From Candidatus Eiseniibacteriota bacterium (lineage in GTDB: Bacteria; Arandabacterota; Arandabacteria; Arandabacterales; Arandabacteraceae): a stretch of DNA of 6,938 nucleotides. A program made the translations under genes and the position numbers. Shown one piece after another: positions 1 through 6,569 of this stretch; the stretch's first letter is position 1; every line of letters starts with the position of its first letter. The stretch lies in contig JAUVJV010000120.1 in NCBI GenBank assembly GCA_030592245.1, forward strand, positions 1 to 6,938. Direction: 5' to 3'. A model generated the notes under the pieces. That model was not told the DNA's origin. It ran no database searches and worked only from the letters and a program-made list of their open reading frames with translations.

Positions 1-2
1 CC

Positions 3-1136
3 GTGACCATATGGATCATTCTCATTCTATGTGTGGTCGCCGTTATCTTCCACCGGGTCTGGGTATCGATCGTCGCCAGGCGCAGGGGATCCTCCGGAAA
101 AAATCCCTATGTCGAGGGTATCTCGGCGCTCCTGGACAATGACCACAAGGCGGCCATGGGCTTCTTCAAACAGGCCGTCCGCGATGACCCCCAGGAGATC
201 GATCCGTATCTCAGGCTTGGAGACGTGTTCAGGGAAACCGGTGATGTGAAGCGCGCGATCCAGATGCACCGCGAGCTCACGGTCAGGCCGGCGATACCTA
301 AGAGCGTCCTGGCGAGAGTGCTCCTGAGCCTTGCCCGGGACTATGTCAAGGCCAGGAGGATGGACCGCGGGGCCGCCACCTATGAACAGGTCCTCGAGGT
401 CCAGCCCAAGAATGAGAAGGCCATGAATGAGCTCCTCGCCGTGTACGAGCAAATGGGCGAGTGGGACAAGGCTTATCTCATAAGGCGGGATATCTCCAAG
501 ATGACAAAGGTCGATGACACGAGGTTCCTTGCTCTCTACAAGGCGTATGTCGGAAAGCAGTACATGGACCGGGGTGATCTTAAGAAAGCTGAAGGCAGTC
601 TTAAGGACGCGGTCAAGATCGACTCGGAATGCGCATCGGCCTATCTCTACCTGGGTGACGTCTACTATGCCGGGGGCAATATCGACAATGCCATTTCATC
701 CTGGCGGAAAATCGTGACCCTGTTCCCCGACATCGCCTACATAACTTTCAGGCGCCTCGAGAAGGCCTTCTATGAGAAGGGCAAGTTCGAGAAGATCGTC
801 GACCTCTATAACGATGTCCTGGACAAGAACCCCGGCGATGTGAGCACGCTGATGACGCTGGCCAACATCCACCGGAAGAAGGGCAATCTGGATGACGCCT
901 TGAGAATGGTCCAGACGGCGCTTGAGTTTGATCCCAGCTCGAGGCGGGTGAAGCAGGCGCTTGCCAAGCTATACTATGAGAAGGGCGATACCGAGCAGTC
1001 CTTAAGAGCCATGGTCGAGGCCTTTAACGGCTTCTCATCAGACGACGAACAGTACGATTGCAGCAACTGCTGCTATAAATCAAACGATGTTCTCTGGCGG
1101 TGTCCCAAGTGCAATGAGTGGGAAACCTTTATTTGA
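3..1136 (+). CDS. lapB: LapB/YciM-like TPR protein with membrane anchor and C-terminal rubredoxin-type metal site
   Basis: In E. coli LapB is an inner-membrane-anchored cytoplasmic protein that presents LpxC, the committing enzyme of lipid A synthesis, to the FtsH protease. The sequence shows the same architecture: a hydrophobic N-terminal helix (about residues 3-24) followed by the basic stretch RRR, about nine tetratricopeptide repeats (roughly 36-340), and a C-terminal Cys site (C353-x2-C356, then WRCPKC with C367 and C370, then W373). The E. coli protein ends with the same CxxC...WxCPxC..W pattern. Length is 377 residues against 389 in E. coli. The start is GTG at base 3; the anchor begins at once, as in E. 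coli, but an upstream start outside the window cannot be excluded. Odd detail: the residue after the second metal Cys is another Cys (C357), where E. coli has Gly. LpxC targeting is inferred from the family. Confidence 0.92.
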   Translation: MTIWIILILCVVAVIFHRVWVSIVARRRGSSGKNPYVEGISALLDNDHKAAMGFFKQAVRDDPQEIDPYLRLGDVFRETGDVKRAIQMHRELTVRPAIPKSVLARVLLSLARDYVKARRMDRGAATYEQVLEVQPKNEKAMNELLAVYEQMGEWDKAYLIRRDISKMTKVDDTRFLALYKAYVGKQYMDRGDLKKAEGSLKDAVKIDSECASAYLYLGDVYYAGGNIDNAISSWRKIVTLFPDIAYITFRRLEKAFYEKGKFEKIVDLYNDVLDKNPGDVSTLMTLANIHRKKGNLDDALRMVQTALEFDPSSRRVKQALAKLYYEKGDTEQSLRAMVEAFNGFSSDDEQYDCSNCCYKSNDVLWRCPKCNEWETFI

Positions 1137-1183
1137 GTACGGCACCGCCATAGGTCGGGCCACCTTCAGCCCCGTGTAGAGCC
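1137..1183 (+). other. Short lapB-mutS intergenic gap
   Basis: These 47 bases contain no convincing promoter, terminator hairpin or strong Shine-Dalgarno sequence. Only a GAG at 1179-1181 lies just before the mutS ATG, too close to be a good ribosome binding site. The simplest reading is transcriptional read-through from lapB into mutS with weak mutS initiation. Confidence 0.5.
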
Positions 1184-3826
1184 ATGGCGAAAGATTCCCA
1201 GCACACACCCATGATGGCGCAGTATTTCAGCGTCAAGGAAGAATACCCGGATGCCCTGGTCCTTTTCAGGATGGGTGACTTCTACGAGACCTTCTATGAT
1301 GACGCCGTCACAGCTTCCAGGGTGCTGGGGATCGCGCTGACCTCCCGCGCCCGGGAAGGGGACAAGAAGATACCCCTTGCCGGCGTGCCCCATCACGCGG
1401 TCGACACTTATGTGGCCAGGCTCATCCGGGCGGGACTCAAGGTGGCGATCTGCGAGCAGGTCGAGAATCCCCGGGAAGCCAAGGGCCTTGTGAAACGCAA
1501 GGTGGTGGAGGTAATAACCCCGGGCACCGTCACTTCCTCACTTCTTCTGGAGGACAAGGAGAACAACTATCTTGTCGCCGTGGTTTGTGAGAAGGATGAC
1601 TGGGGGCTTGCGAGGGCGGATCTCTCCACTGGCGAGTTCGCGGTCGCGGAGCTCTCAACGCGCGATCTCTTCGAGGAGTTGGCCAAGCTGAGGCCCAGCG
1701 AGATCCTCCACCCGAGGGACGCCCTCGATGAGGAGACCCTGATGAGGATCAAACAGATACTCGCAGGCGTGGCGCTCACCGATCTTGATCCGTGGCTCTT
1801 CCTGCCGGATTCGGCTTCATCCATCCTGCGCGACCATTTCAAGGTTTCATCTCTCGAGAGCTTCGGCTGTGACAAGATGCCCCTGGCGACCGGTGCGGCC
1901 GGCGCCGTTATCACTTACTTGAGACAGACCCAGAAGCGCCTGCTTCCGCACATATCGCGCCTGGCGACTTACCGGAAATCCCTGTTCATGGAAATAGACG
2001 AGGACTCCCTGGCAAATCTCGAGATCCTCGCGCCGTTGAACCCCCAGGATGCCGACGCGTGCCTGATAAAGGTCCTCGACAGGACCCTTACCGCCGTGGG
2101 CGGCAGAACCCTGAGGGCCTGGGTAAGAAATCCCCTGATGGCCCGGGACTCTATCAGCATGCGCCTGGAAGCCGTGGGTGACCTCCTGGCCGACGATATC
2201 ATGCGCAAGGACTTGCGGAGTATCTTGAGACAGGTTAACGATCTCGAGCGCCTGATCGCCAGGGTGTGCACCGAGAGGGCGGGACCGCGGGATCTCACGG
2301 CAATCAAGGACTCGCTCGGACTCATCCCGGCGATGAGGAAGATCATCTCAGGTTCCAACTCGCGACTGCTCTCGAGCTCGGGCCAGGACATGCCGGGCCT
2401 CGATGATGTGGTGGACATGATCGGCAAATGTGTCAAAGACGATGCGCCCACCCTCTTTAAGCACGGGGTGGTGATCGAGGCCGGCTTCGATGCAAAACTG
2501 GACGATCTCAGGCAAGCATCGCAGAACGCCAAGCAGTGGATACTCGATCTCCAGGCTCAGGAGCGGAAGAGGACCGGGATTTCCACCCTGAAGATCGGTT
2601 ACAACAAGGTCTTCGGCTACTATATCGAGGTAAGCAGAACCAACCTTAAGAATGTGCCCGACGATTATATCCGCAAACAGACCCTGGTCGGAGGCGAGAG
2701 GTTCGTGACACAGGGACTGAAGGACAAGGAGGCCGAGATCTTGCAGGCCGACGAGAGAGCGTCGGCTCTGGAGGAGGAGATCTTCCGGAACCTGCGGGCG
2801 TCTGTTGCCGGCAAGACGGGAGCCATCCAGGATGCGGCCCGGCAGATGGCGTCCCTTGACGTATTAGCCTCCTTCGCCGAGATCGCCCGCGAGAATGACT
2901 ACGTCAAGCCTGAGATATCCGAAGACACTGGTATCGCGATAGGCGAGGGACGCCACCCCGTGGTGGAGCAGTTCCTCGGGGAAGACCAGTTCGTGCCCAA
3001 CGATGTCACGTTCGATCCCGAGTGCCAGATCCTCATGATAACCGGTCCCAACATGGCGGGGAAGTCCACTTATCTGAGACAGGCGGCGCTTATCGTTATC
3101 ATGGCCCAGGTGGGAAGTTTCGTTCCCGCCACGAGTGCCAGGATCGGGATCGTGGACAAGATCTTTACCCGGATCGGCGCGACCGACCGCGTCGCAAGGG
3201 GACAGAGCACCTTCCTCGTGGAGATGATCGAGACCGCCAACATTCTTAACAATGCCACCGAGCGAAGCCTGGTTCTCCTGGACGAGGTCGGGCGGGGAAC
3301 GAGCACCTTCGATGGGCTTAGCATCGCCTGGGCCGTGGTGGAATACCTCCACGACCAGGACCAGGTTCGGCCGATGACGCTTTTCGCGACCCACTACCAC
3401 GAGCTCACCGACCTGGCCGGGATACTTCCCCGGGTCAGGAATTTTAACGTGCTGGTCAAGGAGTATGGTGATAGAATCATCTTCTTGCGTAAGATCGTCG
3501 AGGGAGGAAGCGATAGGAGCTACGGAATCCAGGTGGCCGGGCTGGCCGGCCTGCCCGCCCCCGTGATCGAGCGGGCGAAAGAGATCCTGTCCAACCTTGA
3601 AGAGGATGAGTACAGCATAGGGGACATACCCCGGATCGCCAGGGGAGAGCACTCGCCGGTATCGGGCGATATCCAGCTCTCGCTGTGGGAGAGTGAGAAG
3701 GAGATCACCAAGCGCCTGCTGGCCATGGACACCGACAGCATGACCCCGCTGGAGGCCCTTGAGGAGATAGACTTCTTGCGCAAGATGGCATCCGGCGGTG
3801 GGAGGGAGCAAGATGGCGAAGATTGA
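1184..3826 (+). CDS. mutS: DNA mismatch repair ATPase MutS
   Basis: MutS binds mispaired or looped bases in duplex DNA, changes to a sliding clamp on ATP binding, and recruits MutL. All diagnostic parts are present in order. The mismatch-binding domain has the Phe-x-Glu wedge in GDFYE (F33, E35) after HTPMMAQY. The core/lever domain has GGRTLR at 306-311. The clamp domain has FGYYIEVS from 477. The ABC ATPase has Walker A TGPNMAGKST (620-629, K627), Walker B LLDEVGRGTST (D700, E701) and the switch His in FATHYHEL (H737). A likely beta-clamp motif QLSLW sits at 831-835, followed by a C-terminal helical segment with MTPLEAL, as in tetramerising MutS. Length is 880 residues, close to E. coli's 853. 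ATG 1184 is supported because an in-frame stop (1151-1153) precedes it with no other start between, and HTPMM aligns near the E. coli N-terminus. The ribosome site is weak. Its end overlaps mutL. Confidence 0.98.
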   Translation: MAKDSQHTPMMAQYFSVKEEYPDALVLFRMGDFYETFYDDAVTASRVLGIALTSRAREGDKKIPLAGVPHHAVDTYVARLIRAGLKVAICEQVENPREAKGLVKRKVVEVITPGTVTSSLLLEDKENNYLVAVVCEKDDWGLARADLSTGEFAVAELSTRDLFEELAKLRPSEILHPRDALDEETLMRIKQILAGVALTDLDPWLFLPDSASSILRDHFKVSSLESFGCDKMPLATGAAGAVITYLRQTQKRLLPHISRLATYRKSLFMEIDEDSLANLEILAPLNPQDADACLIKVLDRTLTAVGGRTLRAWVRNPLMARDSISMRLEAVGDLLADDIMRKDLRSILRQVNDLERLIARVCTERAGPRDLTAIKDSLGLIPAMRKIISGSNSRLLSSSGQDMPGLDDVVDMIGKCVKDDAPTLFKHGVVIEAGFDAKLDDLRQASQNAKQWILDLQAQERKRTGISTLKIGYNKVFGYYIEVSRTNLKNVPDDYIRKQTLVGGERFVTQGLKDKEAEILQADERASALEEEIFRNLRASVAGKTGAIQDAARQMASLDVLASFAEIARENDYVKPEISEDTGIAIGEGRHPVVEQFLGEDQFVPNDVTFDPECQILMITGPNMAGKSTYLRQAALIVIMAQVGSFVPATSARIGIVDKIFTRIGATDRVARGQSTFLVEMIETANILNNATERSLVLLDEVGRGTSTFDGLSIAWAVVEYLHDQDQVRPMTLFATHYHELTDLAGILPRVRNFNVLVKEYGDRIIFLRKIVEGGSDRSYGIQVAGLAGLPAPVIERAKEILSNLEEDEYSIGDIPRIARGEHSPVSGDIQLSLWESEKEITKRLLAMDTDSMTPLEALEEIDFLRKMASGGGREQDGED
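3801..3806 (+). promoter_or_regulatory. Shine-Dalgarno of mutL inside mutS
   Basis: GGAGGG lies within the last codons of mutS, six to seven bases before ATG 3813. This decides the mutL start: the in-frame GTG at 3798 lies upstream of this element and would give only five extra residues (MGGSK). Starting at ATG 3813 gives MAKIEILPP, which matches the canonical MutL N-terminus. Confidence 0.8.
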
Positions 3827-5522
3827 GATCCTGCCTCCAAAGCTCGTGAACCTGATCGCCGCGGGCGAGGTCGTCGACCGGCCATCGTCGGTGGTCAAGG
3901 AGCTCATCGAAAACGCCATAGACGCGGGCGCGCGGAGCATCACGGTGGAGGTCAAGGGAGACGGGCGTGAGCTCATCAAGGTCACCGATGACGGCAGCGG
4001 CATGACCGAGGAGGATGCGCTGCTCGCCTTCGAGCGGCACGCCACCAGCAAGATCTCCAGGGCGAGTGATCTTGACCGCATAGCCACATTGGGTTTCAGG
4101 GGAGAGGCGCTGCCGAGCATCGCCGCCGTCTCGGAGATCGAGATCACCACGCGCGTTGCCGACGAGGAACTTGCCACGCGGGCGGTGCTTCGCGGCGGCA
4201 GTGTCGAGGAGAAGGACAAGACCTCGCGTGCCGTGGGCACCACCATCAAGGTCACCAACCTCTTCTTCAATACGCCGGCCCGGGCCAAGTTCTTAAAGAC
4301 CAGGGCAACCGAGATCCGCCATGTCACCCGCATCTTTGCAACCAATGCCATGAGCCGGTACGCGATATCGATGAAGCTCATTCGCGACCGGAAAGTCATT
4401 CTCAGCCTCCCGGCGGCGGATAGCATTGAGGAGCGAATCGGAGGAATCCTCGGGCGGAGCTTCGGCGAGAACTCGCTTCCGATCGATGTCTCCGACGAAT
4501 ACATCCAGCTGGCCGGCTTTCTCTCGCGGCCGGAGGAGGCCCGAAGCTCCCCCGGTCAAACGTCGATCTTCATAAACGGCAGGCCCGTGGAGAGCAGGCC
4601 GATCTTAGGCTCCATTTGCGCCGCTTATGGAAATACGCTCCGGCGCGGACGTTATCCAATGGGCGTGGTACTCCTGGAGATCGATCCCAGGGAAATCGAC
4701 GTCAATACGCATCCCACCAAGAAGCAGGTCAGGTTCCGCCGGGAGCGCGAGGTGAAGAGCTTCGTGTTCCGGGCTGTCCAGAGCGCCCTTACCACCCGCA
4801 GGATGATCCCGCCACTGATAGCGAGACCGAAGACGGCCGCCGGTGAAGGATTGGCCGTCCTTGCGCAGCACATACCGCTACGGGATACCAGAGAGGTCCT
4901 GGTGCGCGAGACCGGGACGGCTGCCTACACCACGCCCCGGATCGAATCCGAAAGCGGTGTGGTCCCCATCGTCCAGATCAAGAATTCCTATGTGCTCGCC
5001 GAGTCCGATGCCGAGTTCTACCTGGTGGACCAGCATGCGGCGCATGAGAGGGTGCTCTACGAGGAGGCCCGGACCAGGCTTGAAGGGCAGGAACCCGTCG
5101 CCCAGAAACTGCTCTTTCCAGAATCGGCGGAGGTAAGCCCCGAGGAGGAAGAGCTCATTGATGAGCATCTCGAGGACATTCGCAAGATGGGTTTCGACGT
5201 CAGGAAGTTCGGCCGGCGAACCTATGTCATAGAGGGGGTGCCGGCCGGGATCAAGGAGTCCTTAAGAAAGACCATCCTCACAGAGATCGTGGACGAGGTC
5301 ATCCACACCCGGTCGGAATCACCTGATATGCGTCACCTCCTGGCGGCCGCCTATGCCTGCAAGGCCGCCATCAAGGCCGGGGACAAGCTCTCAAGCGAGG
5401 AGACCCGCTCCCTGATAGACCGCCTCTTTAAGTCCCGCATGCCTTTCGCCTGCCCTCACGGACGCCCGACCATGATCAGGCTATCCTGGGAAGAAATCGA
5501 ACGCAGGTTCCTGAGAAGATGA
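3813..5522 (+). CDS. mutL: DNA mismatch repair protein MutL, endonuclease type
   Basis: MutL links MutS mismatch recognition to strand removal. The N-terminal GHKL ATPase shows KELIENAIDAGA (catalytic E30, Mg-binding N34), DDGSGM (D59), LGFRGEAL (93-100), the GTT...FFNTPAR lid region (142-157) and DVNTHPTKK (K303). After a short linker, the C-terminal dimerisation domain has a clamp-binding-like QKLLFP (431-436). It also carries an intact metal-dependent nuclease motif, DQHAAHERVLYE (D406, H408, E412, E417), plus the partner motifs ACKAAIK (515-521) and CPHGRP (547-552). This is the PMS2/B. subtilis-type nicking MutL of bacteria without MutH. It has 569 residues, compact because the inter-domain linker is short. 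The start overlaps the mutS end by 14 bases and the stop overlaps the miaA start, which indicates translational coupling. The nicking activity is inferred from the motifs. Confidence 0.98.
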   Translation: MAKIEILPPKLVNLIAAGEVVDRPSSVVKELIENAIDAGARSITVEVKGDGRELIKVTDDGSGMTEEDALLAFERHATSKISRASDLDRIATLGFRGEALPSIAAVSEIEITTRVADEELATRAVLRGGSVEEKDKTSRAVGTTIKVTNLFFNTPARAKFLKTRATEIRHVTRIFATNAMSRYAISMKLIRDRKVILSLPAADSIEERIGGILGRSFGENSLPIDVSDEYIQLAGFLSRPEEARSSPGQTSIFINGRPVESRPILGSICAAYGNTLRRGRYPMGVVLLEIDPREIDVNTHPTKKQVRFRREREVKSFVFRAVQSALTTRRMIPPLIARPKTAAGEGLAVLAQHIPLRDTREVLVRETGTAAYTTPRIESESGVVPIVQIKNSYVLAESDAEFYLVDQHAAHERVLYEEARTRLEGQEPVAQKLLFPESAEVSPEEEELIDEHLEDIRKMGFDVRKFGRRTYVIEGVPAGIKESLRKTILTEIVDEVIHTRSESPDMRHLLAAAYACKAAIKAGDKLSSEETRSLIDRLFKSRMPFACPHGRPTMIRLSWEEIERRFLRR

Positions 5523-6463
5523 AGGCCGACGACGCCGCAGATACCAGGGCGAATCTCGTAATTCTCGTCGGGCCGACTGGTGTAGGCAAGACCGACGTCA
5601 GCCTCTGCCTCGCCGAGGAGCTCGATGCCGAGATCGTCTCGGCCGACTCGCGTCTCTTCTACCGCGGGATGGATATCGGAACCGCCAAGCCCGAGCCCGA
5701 AGCCCGAAGAGGAATCCCTCACCACATGATCGACATCGCGGATCCGGATGAGGACTACTCATGCAAGAGGTTCGAGGTGGAGGCCCGCCGGATCATACGG
5801 GATATCCTCGGCCGCGGCAAGGCCGTGATAGCGGTGGGAGGATCGGGGCTCTATGTCAAGGCCTTGACCGACGGTATCTTCGAGGGACCGGGTGGGGACC
5901 CGGACCTGCGCCGGAGCTTGGGAGCGGAGGCCGGCAAGAAGGGGAAAGACCACGTCTGGCGGATGCTGGCCAAGGTCGATCCCGACAAGGCCGCTCAGAT
6001 AGATCCTGAAAACCTCGCCAGGGTGATTCGGGCCATCGAGGTTTACCGGAAGACCGGGACACCCATGAGCCAGCTCGAGAAAGAGGCCGAGCCGATAGGA
6101 ATACCGCATGTTAAGTTCGGGCTCACCCGGGATCGCAAGGAGCTCTATGCCCGGATTGATAGGCGGGTGAATGAGATGATGAAGCTGGGGTTCCTGGATG
6201 AGATGGCGGGCCTTACCGAGCGCGGTTACTCGAGTGCCAGAGCCGTGAAGGGAAGCCTCGGATACAGTGAAATCCTCGTGCATATGGATGGCTTAATCTC
6301 GATCGACAGGGCCGTCAATCTGATCAAGCGCAACACGAGACATTTCGCCAAGCGCCAGATGACCTGGTTTAAGAAAGATAAGGAGGTTACCTGGATAGAC
6401 ATAACCGGCCGCAGTGACCACGAAAGGATCGCCGCCGAGATTCTCGCAGCCCTGCGCGGTTGA
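5519..6463 (+). CDS. miaA: tRNA dimethylallyltransferase MiaA
   Basis: MiaA transfers a dimethylallyl group from DMAPP to N6 of A37 in tRNAs that read UNN codons. This is the first step toward i6A/ms2i6A and aids reading-frame maintenance. The sequence shows the P-loop GPTGVGKT (18-25), the catalytic-Asp motif SADSRLFYRGMDIGTAKP (D43 is the likely general base), GGSGLYVKAL (107-116), and the late motifs GSLGYSEI and TRHFAKRQMTWFKKD of the tRNA-binding and closing region. At 314 residues it is of normal length (E. coli 316). The ATG shares ATGA with the mutL stop; an AGG at 5505-5507 is the only visible Shine-Dalgarno, so initiation probably depends on coupling to mutL. In many proteobacteria hfq follows miaA; here an unrelated membrane protein does. 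The TGA stop lies inside a TTGACA promoter element. Confidence 0.97.
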   Translation: MKADDAADTRANLVILVGPTGVGKTDVSLCLAEELDAEIVSADSRLFYRGMDIGTAKPEPEARRGIPHHMIDIADPDEDYSCKRFEVEARRIIRDILGRGKAVIAVGGSGLYVKALTDGIFEGPGGDPDLRRSLGAEAGKKGKDHVWRMLAKVDPDKAAQIDPENLARVIRAIEVYRKTGTPMSQLEKEAEPIGIPHVKFGLTRDRKELYARIDRRVNEMMKLGFLDEMAGLTERGYSSARAVKGSLGYSEILVHMDGLISIDRAVNLIKRNTRHFAKRQMTWFKKDKEVTWIDITGRSDHERIAAEILAALRG

Positions 6464-6488
6464 CATATCCGCGGACGCAGTGTAGAAT
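6460..6488 (+). promoter_or_regulatory. Sigma70-type promoter for the downstream membrane protein gene
   Basis: A perfect -35 hexamer TTGACA (6460-6465) is followed by a spacer of exactly 17 bases and a -10 hexamer TAGAAT (6483-6488), which matches TATAAT in five of six positions. The -35 overlaps the miaA stop codon (6461-6463). Transcription would be expected to start near 6494-6496. No terminator is visible between miaA and this point, so operon read-through may add to it. Assigned by pattern only. Confidence 0.65.
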
Positions 6489-6498
6489 CCGGCAGTGT
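6477..6498 (+). repeat. Direct repeat GCAGTGT flanking the -10 element
   Basis: GCAGTGT occurs at 6477-6483 and again at 6492-6498, start-to-start distance 15 bases. The first copy runs into the -10 hexamer and the second covers the expected transcription start. The second copy is also half of the inverted repeat CAGTG-T-CACTG (6493-6503). Such placement would suit a repressor site, but short repeats can arise by chance. Confidence 0.35.
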
Positions 6499-6537
6499 CA
6501 CTGTATGAAAGCTTTCACCGTGCGAAAGCGGCAGCCG
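6493..6537 (+). promoter_or_regulatory. Dyad-rich leader: candidate operator or structured 5' UTR
   Basis: Three short dyads follow each other: CAGTG-T-CACTG (6493-6503), the perfect 12-base palindrome TGAAAGCTTTCA (6506-6517), and CGGC-A-GCCG (6529-6537). In addition GCTTTC (6511-6516) can pair with GAAAGC at 6524-6529 to form a six-base-pair stem with a seven-base loop, an alternative to pairing within the 12-base palindrome. No T-run follows, so it does not look like an intrinsic terminator. I do not recognise a known riboswitch class. It could be an operator, an RNA switch, or chance. Confidence 0.35.
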
Positions 6538-6557
6538 GAGAAAAAGTGGTTATACGC

Positions 6558-6562
6558 GGGAG
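6558..6562 (+). promoter_or_regulatory. Shine-Dalgarno supporting the ATG at 6570
   Basis: GGGAG lies seven bases before ATG 6570. The ATG at 6565 is only two bases away, out of frame, and leads to a stop after eleven codons. A second possible pair, GGAG at 6537-6540 with the in-frame GTG at 6546, would add eight residues and is the main rival start. Confidence 0.6.
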
Positions 6563-6569
6563 CGATGAA

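Noticed and set aside
1133..1156. TTGAGT ... TAGGTC as a promoter for mutS
   Set aside because: The two elements are only 12 bases apart and both match poorly; at a 17-base spacing the -10 position reads CGGGCC.
3798..3812. GTG at 3798 as the mutL start
   Set aside because: The Shine-Dalgarno GGAGGG lies downstream of this GTG and is correctly spaced for ATG 3813; the MutL family starts with a short lead-in to the xxxxLPPxLxNxIAAGEVV motif.
2864..4504. Long 546-codon open frame on the minus strand across the mutS-mutL junction
   Set aside because: It lies wholly antisense to two strongly conserved genes, its product is serine/arginine-rich low-complexity sequence without recognisable motifs, and such frames are common opposite GC-rich codons.
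580..5270. Five CTTAAG sites scattered through the genes
   Set aside because: Slightly more than composition suggests, but each falls in ordinary coding sequence (mostly Leu-Lys, Leu-Arg or similar codon pairs) with no regular spacing.
5689..5707. Three near-tandem copies of GCCCGA in miaA
   Set aside because: They encode the KPEPEAR stretch just after the conserved GTAKP motif; the run is short and fits ordinary codon use.
6511..6529. GCTTTC/GAAAGC stem as the miaA terminator
   Set aside because: The stem is only six base pairs, no U-run follows, and it lies downstream of a good promoter, so it belongs to the next transcript.
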